DNA of 64,000 nt from Pelosinus sp. IPA-1 (GCF_030269905.1 NZ_BSVC01000001.1:558001-622000); one strand, 5' to 3'. Counted from the stretch's first letter, positions 1 to 9,846 are shown. Notes: generated by a model not told the origin, from the sequence alone. A program made the numbers and translations.

Positions 1-2
1 TG

Positions 3-695
3 AAAAGCGAAAGCGGTGAAAGGCTTATTAAGCAGCTTGCAATAGTTGGTGAAAGGATTGGAGGCATATATCTTCTTGTAGTACCACTGGCTTGTGTAAG
101 GATAGTTTTGCAACCGATCTATCCGAAGTATTCATCATGGGCTGATTTTACATTTTGGTTTTTAATTTTTATTTTTGGCTACATACTATGTTATGACCAA
201 CGGTTTGTGGAAAGCGCTGACCGGCACAAATACATATCATTAGGAATTGGTATTTTGCTTTTAGTATTATTGGTAGTGTTATTTATATTCTTTTTGGATC
301 ATTTGAAGAAATGGTGGGATCATCCCGACTATTCTTGGGGGTGCATTTTCTTTCATACAATGTGGACCGTTACAACCTGGTCATGGTTAATATTCTTCTT
401 GGGAGCAGGTAAAGCGTTCCTAAACTTTAAAAATACATGGTTGAGTAAATTGAACGAAGCAGTGATGCCTTTTTATATGCTGCATCAGACGATTATTTTG
501 TTAATTGGTTTTCAGATCATACAATGGCATAGTAATGCATTGTTTAAATATATCGCGATAAGTTCTATGTCCTTTGTTGTGATTATAGCAATCTATTATT
601 TATGTATAATGAGGTTTAATGGGTTACGTATTTTATTTGGCATGAAACCCCTTGGAGGCAGTGCAATTTCACAGATAAGTGTAAAAGGGAAATAA
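3..695 (+). CDS. Acyltransferase family 3 membrane protein, C-terminal part
   Basis: The reading frame is open from the window edge, so the gene starts upstream; the first ATG inside the window (108) lies in mid-domain and is not a true start. The visible 230 residues contain several hydrophobic segments, a WWDHP stretch and a late EAVMPFYMLHQTIIL segment, as in the C-terminal half of OafA/MdoC-type acyltransferases, which move acyl groups onto surface sugars in the inner membrane. The catalytic N-terminal histidine region is outside the window, so the substrate cannot be inferred. A strong terminator follows. Confidence 0.75.
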   Translation, partial: KSESGERLIKQLAIVGERIGGIYLLVVPLACVRIVLQPIYPKYSSWADFTFWFLIFIFGYILCYDQRFVESADRHKYISLGIGILLLVLLVVLFIFFLDHLKKWWDHPDYSWGCIFFHTMWTVTTWSWLIFFLGAGKAFLNFKNTWLSKLNEAVMPFYMLHQTIILLIGFQIIQWHSNALFKYIAISSMSFVVIIAIYYLCIMRFNGLRILFGMKPLGGSAISQISVKGK

Positions 696-775
696 GAATT
701 TGGCGAAAGGTAGGGTTCACAGTGAAGTGACATCTTTTCAACCATTCTATTAGGTTGGTTGGCATAATAAAAGAG

Positions 776-815
776 GGATAAACTCTATGATACTAGAGTT
801 TATCCTTCTTCTTTC
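776..815 (+). terminator. Rho-independent terminator after the acyltransferase
   Basis: An 11-bp perfect stem (GGATAAACTCT at 776-786 pairing with 795-805) with an 8-nt loop is followed by the pyrimidine-rich tract TTCTTCTTTC. Confidence 0.75.
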
Positions 816-982
816 ATTTCGATGCTTTTTCGCCGAACTTAGCCTTTCTAATTAAATAAACAGCAAATGTGAAACTAGTATTATGCATGTTACTTTGGAT
901 TGTTTCTAGGGATAATATGGTATATAGTTAGAATTAACCGAATCAGAGGTAGCATGAAAAAAAGAATTTGGAGGAAGAACTT

Positions 983-2491
983 ATGCAATTAGGCAGAAGC
1001 TCGAAAGATATTATAAACAGCTATCCTTATTGGAGTAGGTTAAATAGCCTACTGCGTTGTATCTTTACAATTATGCTTAGTGCATTGTCATATTATTTGT
1101 CTACAGAGTATTGGTATTTCTCTTGGATTGCTCTTTTACTCCTTTGTCTTTATGCGTTGAAAGCATCATCCTCCTTTACATTTCTAACGGGATTTTTTTC
1201 ATATTTACTTGGATCATCCAATCCTCATGCGGTGCTGCCCCTTATCGTTTACTGGCCTTTGATTGTTATTAATGCGACTCTATTTGCCAGTGTACTTGCT
1301 ATCTTTCGTCATATTGCCGTCAGATGGAAAGGACGGGATACAAGCTTTATCTTTGCGTGCGGTTTAACGGCACAGGAATTCATTGTGTCACTATATTCTC
1401 CCCATGGGGCTGTACATAGTATAGCTTATACGCAAATATCTAACCCTTCTATTATTCAAATTGCATCTATTACAGGTATTTGGGGTATTACTTTTTTAAT
1501 GGCTCTCATCCCTGCAAGTATTGCTTTAGCTTATCATTATCCTCAGAATCGAAGGATAACTATAAAAACGAATCTAATTCCAGTAAGTTTACTTTTATTC
1601 ACGATTTTATTTGGATTTTATCGCTTACATACGCCTTTGGAAGAGCCTAGTATAAAAGTGGGCATTGCTTCGATATCTACTAATTTTGAACAATATGCAG
1701 CCGTAGCAGCAAATCGGGACGAACAGCAAGTTACAGCTACTATTCAACGTTATATTCAAAAGATTGATTTACTTGCACAATCAGGGGCAGAAGTTGTTTT
1801 GCTGCCAGAAAAGATTATTACGATAGAAAAGTATGACGATAATTTTCAGCGTCTGTTTAATACAGCACAGAATAATAAAGTTAATTTAATTGTAGGAGTA
1901 ACTAGAAAAGATGATAGGAATTTTTATAATTCGGCATATATCTTTTCTCCGGTAGGAGAAGTTCTTTTAGAATATGATAAAAAGCATCTACTTCCAGCGT
2001 TTGAAGGTAGGTATACTTCAGGAACTAAACTTGGGATCATAGACAAGTGGGGGATTGAAATTTGCAAAGACATGGACTTTACCCAACCTGCACTCGATTA
2101 TAGTAAGCAAGGAGTAAATATTGTTTTCGTTCCTGCATTGGATTTTCATGATGATGGTTGGAGTCATGCTCGTGTTGCAATTATGCGGGGCGTTGAAGGG
2201 AATTATGCAGTAGCACGAGCTGGACAATGGGGACTATTAACCTTAAGTGATAGTAGAGGTCGTATTATAGATGTAGTATCTAGCGATGTAGAAGATGGCA
2301 CCGGAGCTATTTTAGTAGGTAGGGTAGAGCTTGGGCAAGGAAAATCAATATATAGCAAATTGGGTAATAGTTTTGGATGGTTATGCCTAGGAATTTTTAT
2401 TATATTGATTATAATACCTAATAAATCTAAAATAAGGGAGATGAAGATATGGATTGCAGAATTATTAAAAAAGAGGCATTCAAGGTTATAG
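983..2491 (+). CDS. Apolipoprotein N-acyltransferase-like protein (nitrilase superfamily)
   Basis: About 200 N-terminal residues form several membrane segments. They are followed by a carbon-nitrogen hydrolase domain (about residues 220-450) and a final membrane helix, the layout of Lnt. From the ATG start, the catalytic triad reads Glu276 (in LLPEK), Lys333 (in YDKKHLLP) and Cys361 (in GIEICKDMD), all present. Known family members transfer an acyl group from phospholipid to the N-terminus of lipoproteins on the outer face of the inner membrane. I prefer the ATG at 983, with GAGGAAG at 971-977, over the TTG at 968, which lies beside that site. Whether it is the housekeeping Lnt or a paralogue is not clear; its neighbours (GyrI-like proteins) are not lipoprotein-processing genes. 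The next gene overlaps its end by 43 nt. Confidence 0.85.
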   Translation: MQLGRSSKDIINSYPYWSRLNSLLRCIFTIMLSALSYYLSTEYWYFSWIALLLLCLYALKASSSFTFLTGFFSYLLGSSNPHAVLPLIVYWPLIVINATLFASVLAIFRHIAVRWKGRDTSFIFACGLTAQEFIVSLYSPHGAVHSIAYTQISNPSIIQIASITGIWGITFLMALIPASIALAYHYPQNRRITIKTNLIPVSLLLFTILFGFYRLHTPLEEPSIKVGIASISTNFEQYAAVAANRDEQQVTATIQRYIQKIDLLAQSGAEVVLLPEKIITIEKYDDNFQRLFNTAQNNKVNLIVGVTRKDDRNFYNSAYIFSPVGEVLLEYDKKHLLPAFEGRYTSGTKLGIIDKWGIEICKDMDFTQPALDYSKQGVNIVFVPALDFHDDGWSHARVAIMRGVEGNYAVARAGQWGLLTLSDSRGRIIDVVSSDVEDGTGAILVGRVELGQGKSIYSKLGNSFGWLCLGIFIILIIIPNKSKIREMKIWIAELLKKRHSRL

Positions 2492-2931
2492 GCAAGGTGT
2501 CCAAAGTATCTACAAAAGGAGGGGCAGAACTAAAGGCAATTCCTGAGTTGTGGGATAAATGTAATTCTGATGGAACTTGCCAAAGAATATGTTCAATTGA
2601 TCCCAGACAAAATATACTAGGTATTTGTATGGATTTTGAACATGATAAAGAACAATTTTCCTATATGATTGCAATTGAAGATATAAATAATGTACAGGAT
2701 ACTGGTTTTGAAACCAGAGAAATTCCTGCTGGCACTTGGGCAGTTTTTGCATCAGTAGGACCTATGCCAAATGCCATACAAACAGTATGGGAAAAAATCT
2801 TTAAGGAATGGTTACCTGCGTCAGGCTTTAAGCATGCTGATGCACCTGAGCTTGAAGTATATTTTCCTGGAAATCCATCAGCGCAAGATTATAAATGTGA
2901 AGTATGGATACCGATAATAAAAAATAGCTAA
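2449..2931 (+). CDS. GyrI-like effector-binding domain protein
   Basis: A stand-alone 160-residue protein resembling the C-terminal small-molecule-binding domain of AraC/MerR activators (GyrI-like/Cass2 fold). Typical features are the charge-driven ETREIPAGTWAVF strand and the closing CEVWIPI strand. There is no DNA-binding domain, so it probably binds or sequesters a ligand, or modulates a partner; the ligand is unknown. Its start lies 43 nt inside the Lnt-like gene, with AAGGGAG just upstream, so the two are probably translationally coupled. A second member of the same superfamily lies two genes downstream. Confidence 0.8.
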   Translation: MDCRIIKKEAFKVIGKVSKVSTKGGAELKAIPELWDKCNSDGTCQRICSIDPRQNILGICMDFEHDKEQFSYMIAIEDINNVQDTGFETREIPAGTWAVFASVGPMPNAIQTVWEKIFKEWLPASGFKHADAPELEVYFPGNPSAQDYKCEVWIPIIKNS

Positions 2932-2955
2932 TAGGAGATAAGTTTTAATACGTAA

Positions 2956-3780
2956 ATGCAAACATTGTTGAATGTACTAATTTTAAGTGTAACAGAGATT
3001 TTTTATTTATTCGGGATAGTAATTGCAGTGGGTTTGTTATTAGGGTGGATTGAATCGCTTTCAAACGGGTGGGCATATAAAGCTTTTGGTAAACCGGGTA
3101 TCATGTTAACTGCATGTATAGGGACACCAATCCATGAAATAGGTCATGCTCTAATGTGCTTACTATTTGGGCATAAAATTATTTCTATAAAACTCTTTGA
3201 TATCAATCCTAAGAATTCAACCCTTGGATATGTGAATCACAGTTTCAACAAGTATAGTCTATATCAAAGAAGTGGGAATTTTTTCATAAGTATTGGGCCG
3301 ATATTTAGTGGAACAGCAGCCATACTATTCTTTATGTACATGTTAGAGCCTAATACCTTCAAAGCATTGCAGATGTACATAGTATCAGCCCCTGTAGGGA
3401 GTAACAACATAGTAGATTTTATAAAATGGTCCGGGCACTCCATCATGATCGTGTACAAAGGAATAGTGAGCAATGGAAGCATAAGTTCGCCAAGTTTCTG
3501 GCTATTCTTAGTATTAACAATATGTACATCCTCACATATCGCGTTAAGTAAGGCGGATATAGATAATGGGAAATCAGGGCTAATCGTTACTTTATTAGTG
3601 ATTGTACTATTTAATATAGGTGCATCATTATATGGAATTGAAACCCTAAAATATGTGTTGGCAGTTGCTAAGTATAATATCTACTTACTATCTGTGTTAT
3701 CTGTATCGATTGCTTTTTCCCTCGTAACAGCTTTAATAATGGGGATCTTTTGTAGTATAAAAGGCTATTATAGAAAATAA
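2956..3780 (+). CDS. Membrane protein with HEIGH motif, M50-like
   Basis: A 274-residue protein with about six to seven hydrophobic segments. HEIGH at residues 60-64 (context GTPIHEIGHALMC) is the zinc-binding HExxH pattern, set inside a membrane segment as in M50/site-2-type intramembrane metalloproteases. I could not identify a clear third zinc ligand (an NPDG- or LDG-type motif), so peptidase activity is unproven and a non-catalytic homologue is possible. The start is uncertain: the closest AGGAG (2932-2937) is rather far from the ATG. The gene sits between two GyrI-like genes in the same direction, 24 nt after one and 42 nt before the other, and is probably co-transcribed with them. Confidence 0.6.
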   Translation: MQTLLNVLILSVTEIFYLFGIVIAVGLLLGWIESLSNGWAYKAFGKPGIMLTACIGTPIHEIGHALMCLLFGHKIISIKLFDINPKNSTLGYVNHSFNKYSLYQRSGNFFISIGPIFSGTAAILFFMYMLEPNTFKALQMYIVSAPVGSNNIVDFIKWSGHSIMIVYKGIVSNGSISSPSFWLFLVLTICTSSHIALSKADIDNGKSGLIVTLLVIVLFNIGASLYGIETLKYVLAVAKYNIYLLSVLSVSIAFSLVTALIMGIFCSIKGYYRK

Positions 3781-3822
3781 TTATGTCAGGTTGAGGGAAG
3801 ATAATTTAAAGGAGATAATTAC

Positions 3823-4434
3823 ATGGGAGAAAAGGTTGATTATAAAAAAGAATTAAAAGAATTATACAAGGCATCGGCCAAAGCGTGTTCGGTCATAGAG
3901 GTACCGGCTATGAGATTTCTCATGATTGAGGGAAAGGGAAATCCAAATGAATCACTTGAGTTTCAAAATGCCGTGGAAGCGTTGTTTAGCGTTTCCTATA
4001 CCTTGAAATTCATGATTAAAAAATCAGCTAGTATAGACTATGGAGTAATGCCCTTGGAAGGTCTGTGGTGGTGCGATGATATGAAAAAATTCAGCGTGGA
4101 AGATAAAGATAACTGGAAATGGAAGCTAATGATGATGCAGCCATCACACATAACCCATGAGAATTTTTTTGAAGCAGTTGAAAAAATAAGTCGGGAAAAA
4201 AAGCTAAATGCTGCTGATAAAATTAGCTTTGCTACATATGATGAGGGAAAAGCCGCACAGATATTACATATTGGACCTTTTTCAGAGGAGGGACCAACCG
4301 TGCAAAAACTTCATACATTTATTTTGGACAATCAATATCAGATGAGTGGAAAACACCATGAAATTTACCTTAGTGACACTAGGCGAGGCAAAGCAGAAAA
4401 CTGGAAAACTATTATTAGACAACCGATTATGTGA
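3823..4434 (+). CDS. GyrI-like small-molecule-binding protein
   Basis: A 203-residue cytoplasmic protein of the GyrI-like superfamily, of the type described as two SHS2 modules in one chain. Recognisable stretches are VPAMRFLMIEGKGNPN near the N-terminus, PLEGLWWCDD in the middle and ILHIGPFSEEGPTVQKLH in the second half. It has no HTH domain. AAGGAGA stands 8 nt before the ATG. The ligand is unknown; the family is often found beside stress and drug-response genes. The following terminator (4502-4548) closes this gene group. Confidence 0.85.
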   Translation: MGEKVDYKKELKELYKASAKACSVIEVPAMRFLMIEGKGNPNESLEFQNAVEALFSVSYTLKFMIKKSASIDYGVMPLEGLWWCDDMKKFSVEDKDNWKWKLMMMQPSHITHENFFEAVEKISREKKLNAADKISFATYDEGKAAQILHIGPFSEEGPTVQKLHTFILDNQYQMSGKHHEIYLSDTRRGKAENWKTIIRQPIM

Positions 4435-4501
4435 TTATCGGCATTGATCTGTTGAGGATGGGAATGGTTAGAGCAGTTCAACATCATTAAAGAAAGTTGA
4501 A

Positions 4502-4548
4502 CGCCCACAAGAGGAGTGTAACTCCTTTTTGTGGGCGGCTTTTATTTT
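4502..4548 (+). terminator. Rho-independent terminator
   Basis: CGCCCACA (4502-4509) pairs with TGTGGGCG (4530-4537). A small inner stem (GGAG/CTCC) lies in the loop, and the hairpin is followed by GCTTTTATTTTT. Confidence 0.8.
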
Positions 4549-4675
4549 TAGACTATAGTCTGTTGAGTGAAGCGAAACAAAAAAATACCTGCTATGCGTT
4601 AGACGGGTGGTGCTGATTGCTTAAATCAAATAAATAGTCATTGAATTTATCGAACCTAAAAGTTATTTGTGTCGT

Positions 4676-4710
4676 AAATATTATGTACAAATTTTTTGTA
4701 CATAATATTT
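4676..4710. repeat. Perfect 16-bp inverted repeat upstream of the MacB-like operon
   Basis: AAATATTATGTACAAA (4676-4691) is followed after TTT by its exact reverse complement (4695-4710), then CTATTTTTTG. It could be a repressor operator (core TGTACAnnnTGTACA-like) or an attenuator hairpin in the leader of the ABC operon. The sequence alone does not decide between these. Confidence 0.6.
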
Positions 4711-4737
4711 CTATTTTTTGAAGAAGGAGAATGCAAA

Positions 4738-4806
4738 ATGAGAAATGCCAGATTAACCGTATTTTTTATTGTTTGTCTAAGGGGCGTGATGCAAGGGGTG
4801 GGTTGA
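4738..4806 (+). CDS. Possible 22-residue leader peptide or gene remnant
   Basis: An ATG with a good AAGGAGA site (4724-4730) opens a 22-codon frame ending at TGA 4804-4806. The peptide begins [16 protein letters not shown], hydrophobic like the first helix of a DHA2-type MFS transporter. It may be a leader peptide for the downstream efflux operon or the stub of a lost transporter gene. Support is limited to the ribosome binding site and its position between the inverted repeat and the ABC gene. The remaining bases up to 4858 show nothing else recognisable. Confidence 0.3.
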   Translation: MRNARLTVFFIVCLRGVMQGVG

Positions 4807-4858
4807 AAATAGACGCAATGAATGGTATGATTGTAAAAAAATGGGCGTGAGGATATTC

Positions 4859-5671
4859 ATGTATAAGAAATATTTTAGTTTTTTACATAAAGCCGATAAA
4901 TCGGTAAATGAAAGCGTGTTGGTAGAAAATTACGAGGATAGTAATCATTTAATCGAATTGCGTCATGTAGAAAAGACATACCATACCGATGCAGGAGATT
5001 TTACGGCACTTAGAGGTGTTGATTTACAAGTCAATGCAGGTGAATTCCTAGCGATTATTGGTAAGTCAGGTAGCGGGAAATCGACAATTCTTAATATGAT
5101 TACAGGTGTCGATCGCCCCACGGCTGGTGAAGTAATGATAAATGGTACAGCCGTGCATAAAATGCAAGAAAACCAAATGGCAGTGTGGCGTGGGCGCAAT
5201 ATCGGTATTGTATTTCAGTTTTTTCAATTACTACCTACCTTATCCGTTTTAGAAAATATTATGCTGCCGATGGATTTCTGTAATACGTATAGACCTGGTG
5301 AACGGCAAGAACGGGCGATGTCATTGTTAGCAATGGTTGAAATGACTGGTCAGGCGAATAAATTGCCTACTGAACTTTCTGGCGGTCAGCAGCAGCGGGT
5401 AGCAATTGTACGTGCGTTGGCGAATGACCCACCGATTATCGTAGCAGATGAACCAACGGGAAATTTAGATTCGAAAACAGCGGATGCTGTTTTTACGTTA
5501 TTTGATGAGTTAGTTGGGCGTGGGAAAACAATTTTAATGGTTACACATGACAGCGACATAGAGAGACGTGTTGGGCGGTCAATTACAGTTGCGGATGGTG
5601 AGATAGTAAATCAAACTACGGATCATAAAATTTTTAATCAGGCGTCCACTGTAGGAGGAAATCCGTCATGA
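4859..5671 (+). CDS. ABC transporter ATP-binding protein, MacB/LolD type
   Basis: A 270-residue ATPase with Walker [11 protein letters not shown]-loop, signature LSGGQQQR and Walker [14 protein letters not shown]; the last is typical of the MacB/LolD/FtsE branch. The ATG at 4859 follows GTGAGGA with good spacing. An in-frame ATG at 4841 would add six residues but lacks a site. The first 35 residues are an extra, poorly conserved N-terminal stretch. It energises the double-FtsX permease encoded next (ATGA overlap) with the adaptor that follows: a three-gene efflux or lipoprotein-type exporter. Confidence 0.93.
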   Translation: MYKKYFSFLHKADKSVNESVLVENYEDSNHLIELRHVEKTYHTDAGDFTALRGVDLQVNAGEFLAIIGKSGSGKSTILNMITGVDRPTAGEVMINGTAVHKMQENQMAVWRGRNIGIVFQFFQLLPTLSVLENIMLPMDFCNTYRPGERQERAMSLLAMVEMTGQANKLPTELSGGQQQRVAIVRALANDPPIIVADEPTGNLDSKTADAVFTLFDELVGRGKTILMVTHDSDIERRVGRSITVADGEIVNQTTDHKIFNQASTVGGNPS

Positions 5672-8073
5672 TGATTGGCGTGCGGTGGCTCAAGGTACTC
5701 CGCGACCTATTGAATAATAAGATTCGCACGATGCTGGTAGTATTATCGATAGCGGTAGGTGTTTTTGCCATCGGCATGGTAGCAGGTACTTATGAGATTA
5801 TATTACGGGATTTAAGCAGTAGTTATAAAGCTGCAAATCCGGCTATGGCAACTATTTACTCCAGCTCATTTAAAGAGGAATTTTTAGAATCCATTCGTAA
5901 GGTAAAAGGTGTTTCTGGAGCGCAAGGACAGCGGACGCTATCTATGCGTGTAAAGGTGGGGCCTGATAAATGGCAAAAGCTAGAGATGGCTGTAATCCCT
6001 GATTATAAGGATATTCATATTAATAAGCTGAAACTGATTAGTGGTTCCTGGCCACCACCAGAGAGACAGATGCTGATTGAACGCAGCGGATTGGATGATA
6101 TAAAGGCCAACGTGGGTGACGAGGTGGAGGTAGAGAGTTCGGATGGTAAAAAACGTAGCCTGCGTATTGCAGGAGTCGTTCATGATATTAACCAGAATCC
6201 CACCGCCTTTTCAGGCAGAATTTATGGATATATCACTATGGAGACATTGGATGCCTTAGGATTGAAATGGGAACTAGATACCGTTAATGTCACGGTTGAT
6301 GGGGATCCCCCTTCGGAAGAATATATCGCTCAAGTTGGACAAAAGGTATGGGATAAAATTGAAAAAAGTGGACGTAAGGTTTTCTGGATGTATAAAAATA
6401 AGCCAGGTGAACATCCGGCTCAATCCATGATTGATGCTTTATTGATGACCCTCGGTGCAATGGGGATATTGTCATTGATATTAAGCGGGTTTTTGCTGGT
6501 AAATACCATTTCTTCACTTTTAACGCAGCAAGTCAGGCAAATTGGAGTCATGAAGGCGATCGGTGCTTCCACGAAGCAGATTATCAAAATGTATCTTATG
6601 TATGTGATTGTTTATAGCCTATTGGCATTGATGATAGCTGTGCCTTTGGGAATTTTAGCAGCGGGAGCTGTTTCAAAATTTATTGCCAGTTACATAAATT
6701 TTGATATTTCAGGTCTTGCCATTTCTTATCCTGTATTAGCTGCTGAAGTGGCCACAGGCCTACTGATTCCCTTATTGGCTGCAATACTCCCAGTTGTTAG
6801 AGGGGCTAGGATTACCGTGCGAGAAGCTATTAACTCTTATGGCGTAGGTAGTGCGGGCGGTTTTGGTACAGGGATGATTGATCGAATTACAAGACGGATG
6901 AAAGGCGTATCTCGTCCAGTTCTTTTATCCCTGAGAAATACATTTCGCCGTAAAGGGCGCTTAGCACTTACTCTAATTACCCTAACTGTCAGCGGGGTTA
7001 TTTTTATCTCTATATTCAGCGTGCGCGATTCTATGATGCTAACACTTGAGGATGCATTGGATTATTTTAAATATGATATACAAATTGATGTTAAGAATTG
7101 GTCTAGAGTGGAACAACTCGAACAAACGGCCATGAACGTATCAGGTGTGTCAAAGGCGGAAAGCTGGAGTTTTGACGGTGCGAGATTATTGAAAAGTGAT
7201 GGCAGGGAGAGCGAAAGTACTGAGATTGTAATCATGGCGCCGCCAAGCGGGACCAAAATGCTTAAGCCGATTGTACTGCAAGGGCGTTGGCTTGTACCTG
7301 AGGATGAAAGTGGAATAGTTATTAATACTGAGGTTTTAAAGGATCATCCAAATGTTAAGGTAGGCGACCGATTAGCGATTAAACTGAGTAAGTCTGATAA
7401 GCAAAAAACCTACTGGACAGTAGTAGGGATTGTCAGAGGGGTTATGGCCGGACCGTTTGTATATGCTAATTACTCCTATTTTTCAAATGTAATAGGCAAA
7501 CCGGGGCAAGGTATTAACGTCTTTGCAGTTACAGAAAGTCGAGATCCTGATGTTCAGCTGCAAATTTCTAAAACCCTGGAAAAGCATTTTAAAGATTCCG
7601 GCATGCCAGTAAGTCGTATACAGACGATGTCAGATTTAAAGGCTCAAATCCAGTCTCAATTTAATGTAATTATTATATTCTTACTCGTGATGGCTTTAAT
7701 GCTTGCCATTGTGGGCGGTTTAGGATTGATGGGAACTATGAGTATTAATGTACTTGAACGTACCCGTGAGATTGGAATCATGAGGTCAATTGGAGCATCC
7801 AATTGGGCGGTACGAAGAATATTTATCATTGAAGGTGTACTGATTGGGATATTAAGCTGGGGATTGGCGATGATTATCGCCTTACCGATTAGTAAACTAT
7901 TCAGCAATCTGCTAGGAGATGCTTTTATGCATGCGCCCTTTAGTTTTAGTTTTTCTGTTGGCGGTGCTATATTATGGCTCATCATCGTAATTGTTCTAGC
8001 TGCTGTAGCCAGCTTTTTACCAGCCTGGAATGCTTCTCGGTTAAGTATACGGGAGGTCTTGGCCTATGAATAA
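5668..8073 (+). CDS. ABC permease with two FtsX-type domains
   Basis: 801 residues. An N-terminal helix and a large extracytoplasmic domain (about 50-250) lead to an FtsX core of three helices (about 265-390). A second copy follows: a helix at about 425, a periplasmic domain to about 650, and helices to the C-terminus. The repeated [12 protein letters not shown] and [12 protein letters not shown] segments mark the two FtsX modules. This is the ten-helix-like arrangement of large MacB-related exporters rather than the four-helix MacB itself. Its start overlaps the ATPase stop (ATGA), and the adaptor gene overlaps its end by 8 nt. Substrate unknown. Confidence 0.92.
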   Translation: MMIGVRWLKVLRDLLNNKIRTMLVVLSIAVGVFAIGMVAGTYEIILRDLSSSYKAANPAMATIYSSSFKEEFLESIRKVKGVSGAQGQRTLSMRVKVGPDKWQKLEMAVIPDYKDIHINKLKLISGSWPPPERQMLIERSGLDDIKANVGDEVEVESSDGKKRSLRIAGVVHDINQNPTAFSGRIYGYITMETLDALGLKWELDTVNVTVDGDPPSEEYIAQVGQKVWDKIEKSGRKVFWMYKNKPGEHPAQSMIDALLMTLGAMGILSLILSGFLLVNTISSLLTQQVRQIGVMKAIGASTKQIIKMYLMYVIVYSLLALMIAVPLGILAAGAVSKFIASYINFDISGLAISYPVLAAEVATGLLIPLLAAILPVVRGARITVREAINSYGVGSAGGFGTGMIDRITRRMKGVSRPVLLSLRNTFRRKGRLALTLITLTVSGVIFISIFSVRDSMMLTLEDALDYFKYDIQIDVKNWSRVEQLEQTAMNVSGVSKAESWSFDGARLLKSDGRESESTEIVIMAPPSGTKMLKPIVLQGRWLVPEDESGIVINTEVLKDHPNVKVGDRLAIKLSKSDKQKTYWTVVGIVRGVMAGPFVYANYSYFSNVIGKPGQGINVFAVTESRDPDVQLQISKTLEKHFKDSGMPVSRIQTMSDLKAQIQSQFNVIIIFLLVMALMLAIVGGLGLMGTMSINVLERTREIGIMRSIGASNWAVRRIFIIEGVLIGILSWGLAMIIALPISKLFSNLLGDAFMHAPFSFSFSVGGAILWLIIVIVLAAVASFLPAWNASRLSIREVLAYE

Positions 8074-9145
8074 TGAATTGCAAAGGGGATTTCTAATGAC
8101 TTTAAATAGCAAAGGTAAAAAATGGGCAGCTGTAGTGTTAGTGATTGTTATTTTGGCAGGTGGTGGCGGATACTATGCTTTTCACCGGGAAAATACGCCA
8201 GCGCAGCAGCCGGTTTTGCCACCTGTAAAGGCGAGCAATAAGGTGGTAGCGGAAGGAAAAGTGATTCCGGTAAAATATTCAGTGCTCAGTTTCTCCGTAA
8301 GTGGTATCATATCGGAGATTCTTGTGGCTGAAGGAGACAAAGTAGAAGCTGGGCAAGTTTTGGTTCGGCTAGATAGCCGGGAGCTTCAAGCCAAATCACA
8401 AAATGATTTAGCGGAATTGGCTAAAGCTCAGGCAAGTCATAGTAAAACAAGCGCTGGGCTTAGACCGCAGGAAGTAACGATGAAGCAGGCAGTAATGGAA
8501 CAGAACCGTGCTTCGAGTGAGGAAGCAAAAGTAAATTTTGAGCGAACAAAGCGACTTTTTGAACAGGGAGCTGTTTCAGGGCAACAGCTGGATAAAGACA
8601 AGACTGCCTATCTAAAAGCACTGGCCGAATTGCGGCAGGCAGAGGCTGACCTTGACATGGCGAAAGCCGGTTCAAGATCGGAAGATATTGCAGTGACAGC
8701 GGCGGATGTAGCTGCGGCTAAAGCAAAATTGCACGGGACACAGGAAAGTATCGTTCTGACAGAACTTCGGGCGCCTTTTAGCGGTACCATAGCCTCAATA
8801 GACCTTAAAGTAGGTGAATTTGTTTCGATTGATCCGGCCAAACGTGATGAAAATGTAGAAATAACAGATAATGATAATATTCAGTTAGCAGATTTATCAA
8901 AATGGCAAATTAAAACTACGGATTTGACGGAGATTAATATTGCTCGCATCAAGGAGGGGGCGGAGGTGAAAATTACCTTTGATGCAATTCCAGGGTTGGA
9001 GCTTCCCGGGAAGGTAACGCGAATCAGGCCTTTTGGTGAGAAAAAACGCGGTGACATGACCTACGCTGTATTCATTGAGCCTCTCCGTATGGATGAACGG
9101 ATGCGTTGGAATATGACGGCATCGGTGTCGATTGATGCATCATAA
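8066..9145 (+). CDS. Periplasmic adaptor (HlyD/MacA-type membrane fusion protein)
   Basis: 359 residues: one N-terminal membrane anchor, a biotinyl-lipoyl half motif (ILVAEGDKVEAGQVLVRLD), an alpha-helical coiled-coil hairpin rich in Ala/Lys/Glu (about 105-215), the second lipoyl half (LRAPFSGTIASIDLKVGEFV) and a beta-barrel. Such adaptors link inner-membrane ABC permeases to TolC, which fits a diderm host. The ATG at 8066 follows GGGAGG by 9 nt. A second in-frame ATG at 8096 also has a site (AAAGGGGAT), so either could be used. No TolC gene is in this operon; the one at 35.9 kb belongs to another pump. Confidence 0.92.
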   Translation: MNNELQRGFLMTLNSKGKKWAAVVLVIVILAGGGGYYAFHRENTPAQQPVLPPVKASNKVVAEGKVIPVKYSVLSFSVSGIISEILVAEGDKVEAGQVLVRLDSRELQAKSQNDLAELAKAQASHSKTSAGLRPQEVTMKQAVMEQNRASSEEAKVNFERTKRLFEQGAVSGQQLDKDKTAYLKALAELRQAEADLDMAKAGSRSEDIAVTAADVAAAKAKLHGTQESIVLTELRAPFSGTIASIDLKVGEFVSIDPAKRDENVEITDNDNIQLADLSKWQIKTTDLTEINIARIKEGAEVKITFDAIPGLELPGKVTRIRPFGEKKRGDMTYAVFIEPLRMDERMRWNMTASVSIDAS

Positions 9146-9237
9146 CTCTAAATTGAACTAATCATAGTTTAGTAGTGGTCTATATGCTACTATGTCCATA
9201 CACGTCTTTATCTTTCAGAATATCCGGTAATATAACG

Positions 9238-9276
9238 AGGAAGCTCTCTTGCTTAATAAGGCAAAGAGAGCTTCCT
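9238..9276 (+). terminator. Hairpin after the ABC efflux operon
   Basis: A 15-16 bp stem (AGGAAGCTCTCTTGC against GCAAAGAGAGCTTCCT, one bulge) with an 8-nt loop. The T-run is poor (TTGTCTATT), so it may be a processing or attenuating hairpin. Two more hairpins follow at 9323-9374 and 9379-9410. Confidence 0.55.
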
Positions 9277-9322
9277 TGTCTATTGGTAAGGGGAGTTCGT
9301 ACATAGAGCCGGATTTGAGTTC

Positions 9323-9471
9323 AAAAGATCGTAAAGTACCTTTACCAAAAAGGCGAGAGTACTTTACGATCTTTTTACGGAATCAGAAAGTATAATACTT
9401 TCTTGATTCCAAGTAAGAACGACTAAGGCCTCCGCCTACGTCCGAGGACTTGGCACCAGGCCAAGTCTTTT
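9323..9471. repeat. Array of three further hairpins between the efflux operon and the HxlR gene
   Basis: Stem 1: AAAGATCGTAAAGTAC (from about 9324) pairs with GTACTTTACGATCTTT (9359-9374) and ends in TTTTT, so it can terminate the upstream operon. Stem 2: 9379-9410, GGAATCAGAAAGTAT against its near-complement with one bulge. Stem 3: GACTTGGC (9447-9454) pairs with GCCAAGTC (9460-9467) and is followed by TTTTC. The stretch has no other coding signal. Confidence 0.6.
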
Positions 9472-9483
9472 CTTATGTTATTG

Positions 9484-9846
9484 TTAACATTTGCAGTTGG
9501 TCTTTTGTTTAGTTGACTCAACCTCATTTGCATGGTTGAGCCCCCAATGGCAGAGGGTGGACAAAATAGGTAAAAGACTTTTACCAGCCGCTGTAAGAGA
9601 ATACTCCACTTTAGGTGGTATTTGAGTATAGATTAATCGATTCACTAATCCGTTTTCTTCTAGCTGCCTAAGTTGCTGAGTTAACATTTTTTGTGTAATC
9701 TGGGGTAATGATCGCCTGAGATCGCTAAATCGGATTGTTTTTTCACCTATATACCATAATATCAGTGATTTCCATTTTCCACCGATAAGGCCTAGTGTTA
9801 AGTCCATGGCACACCTGTATTCTGCGTTTTTATACGTAATGGTCAT
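9484..9846 (-). CDS. HxlR-family transcriptional regulator
   Basis: A 120-residue winged-helix protein with the HxlR hallmarks: CAMDLTLGLIGGKWKSLILW at the N-terminus, ITQKMLTQQLRQLEENGLV (recognition helix) and the wing VEYSLTAAGKSLLPIL. The start is taken at 9846, where GAGGAGTG precedes the ATG; a longer frame to 9870 lacks a site. It is divergent from the repeat-protein gene at 10045. A 7-bp inverted repeat AGGTACT/AGTACCT lies between them and resembles known HxlR-family operators. Cys residues at the N-terminus and in the C-terminal tail could sense redox or electrophiles, but this is inference. Confidence 0.92.
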   Translation of the reverse strand: MTITYKNAEYRCAMDLTLGLIGGKWKSLILWYIGEKTIRFSDLRRSLPQITQKMLTQQLRQLEENGLVNRLIYTQIPPKVEYSLTAAGKSLLPILSTLCHWGLNHANEVESTKQKTNCKC

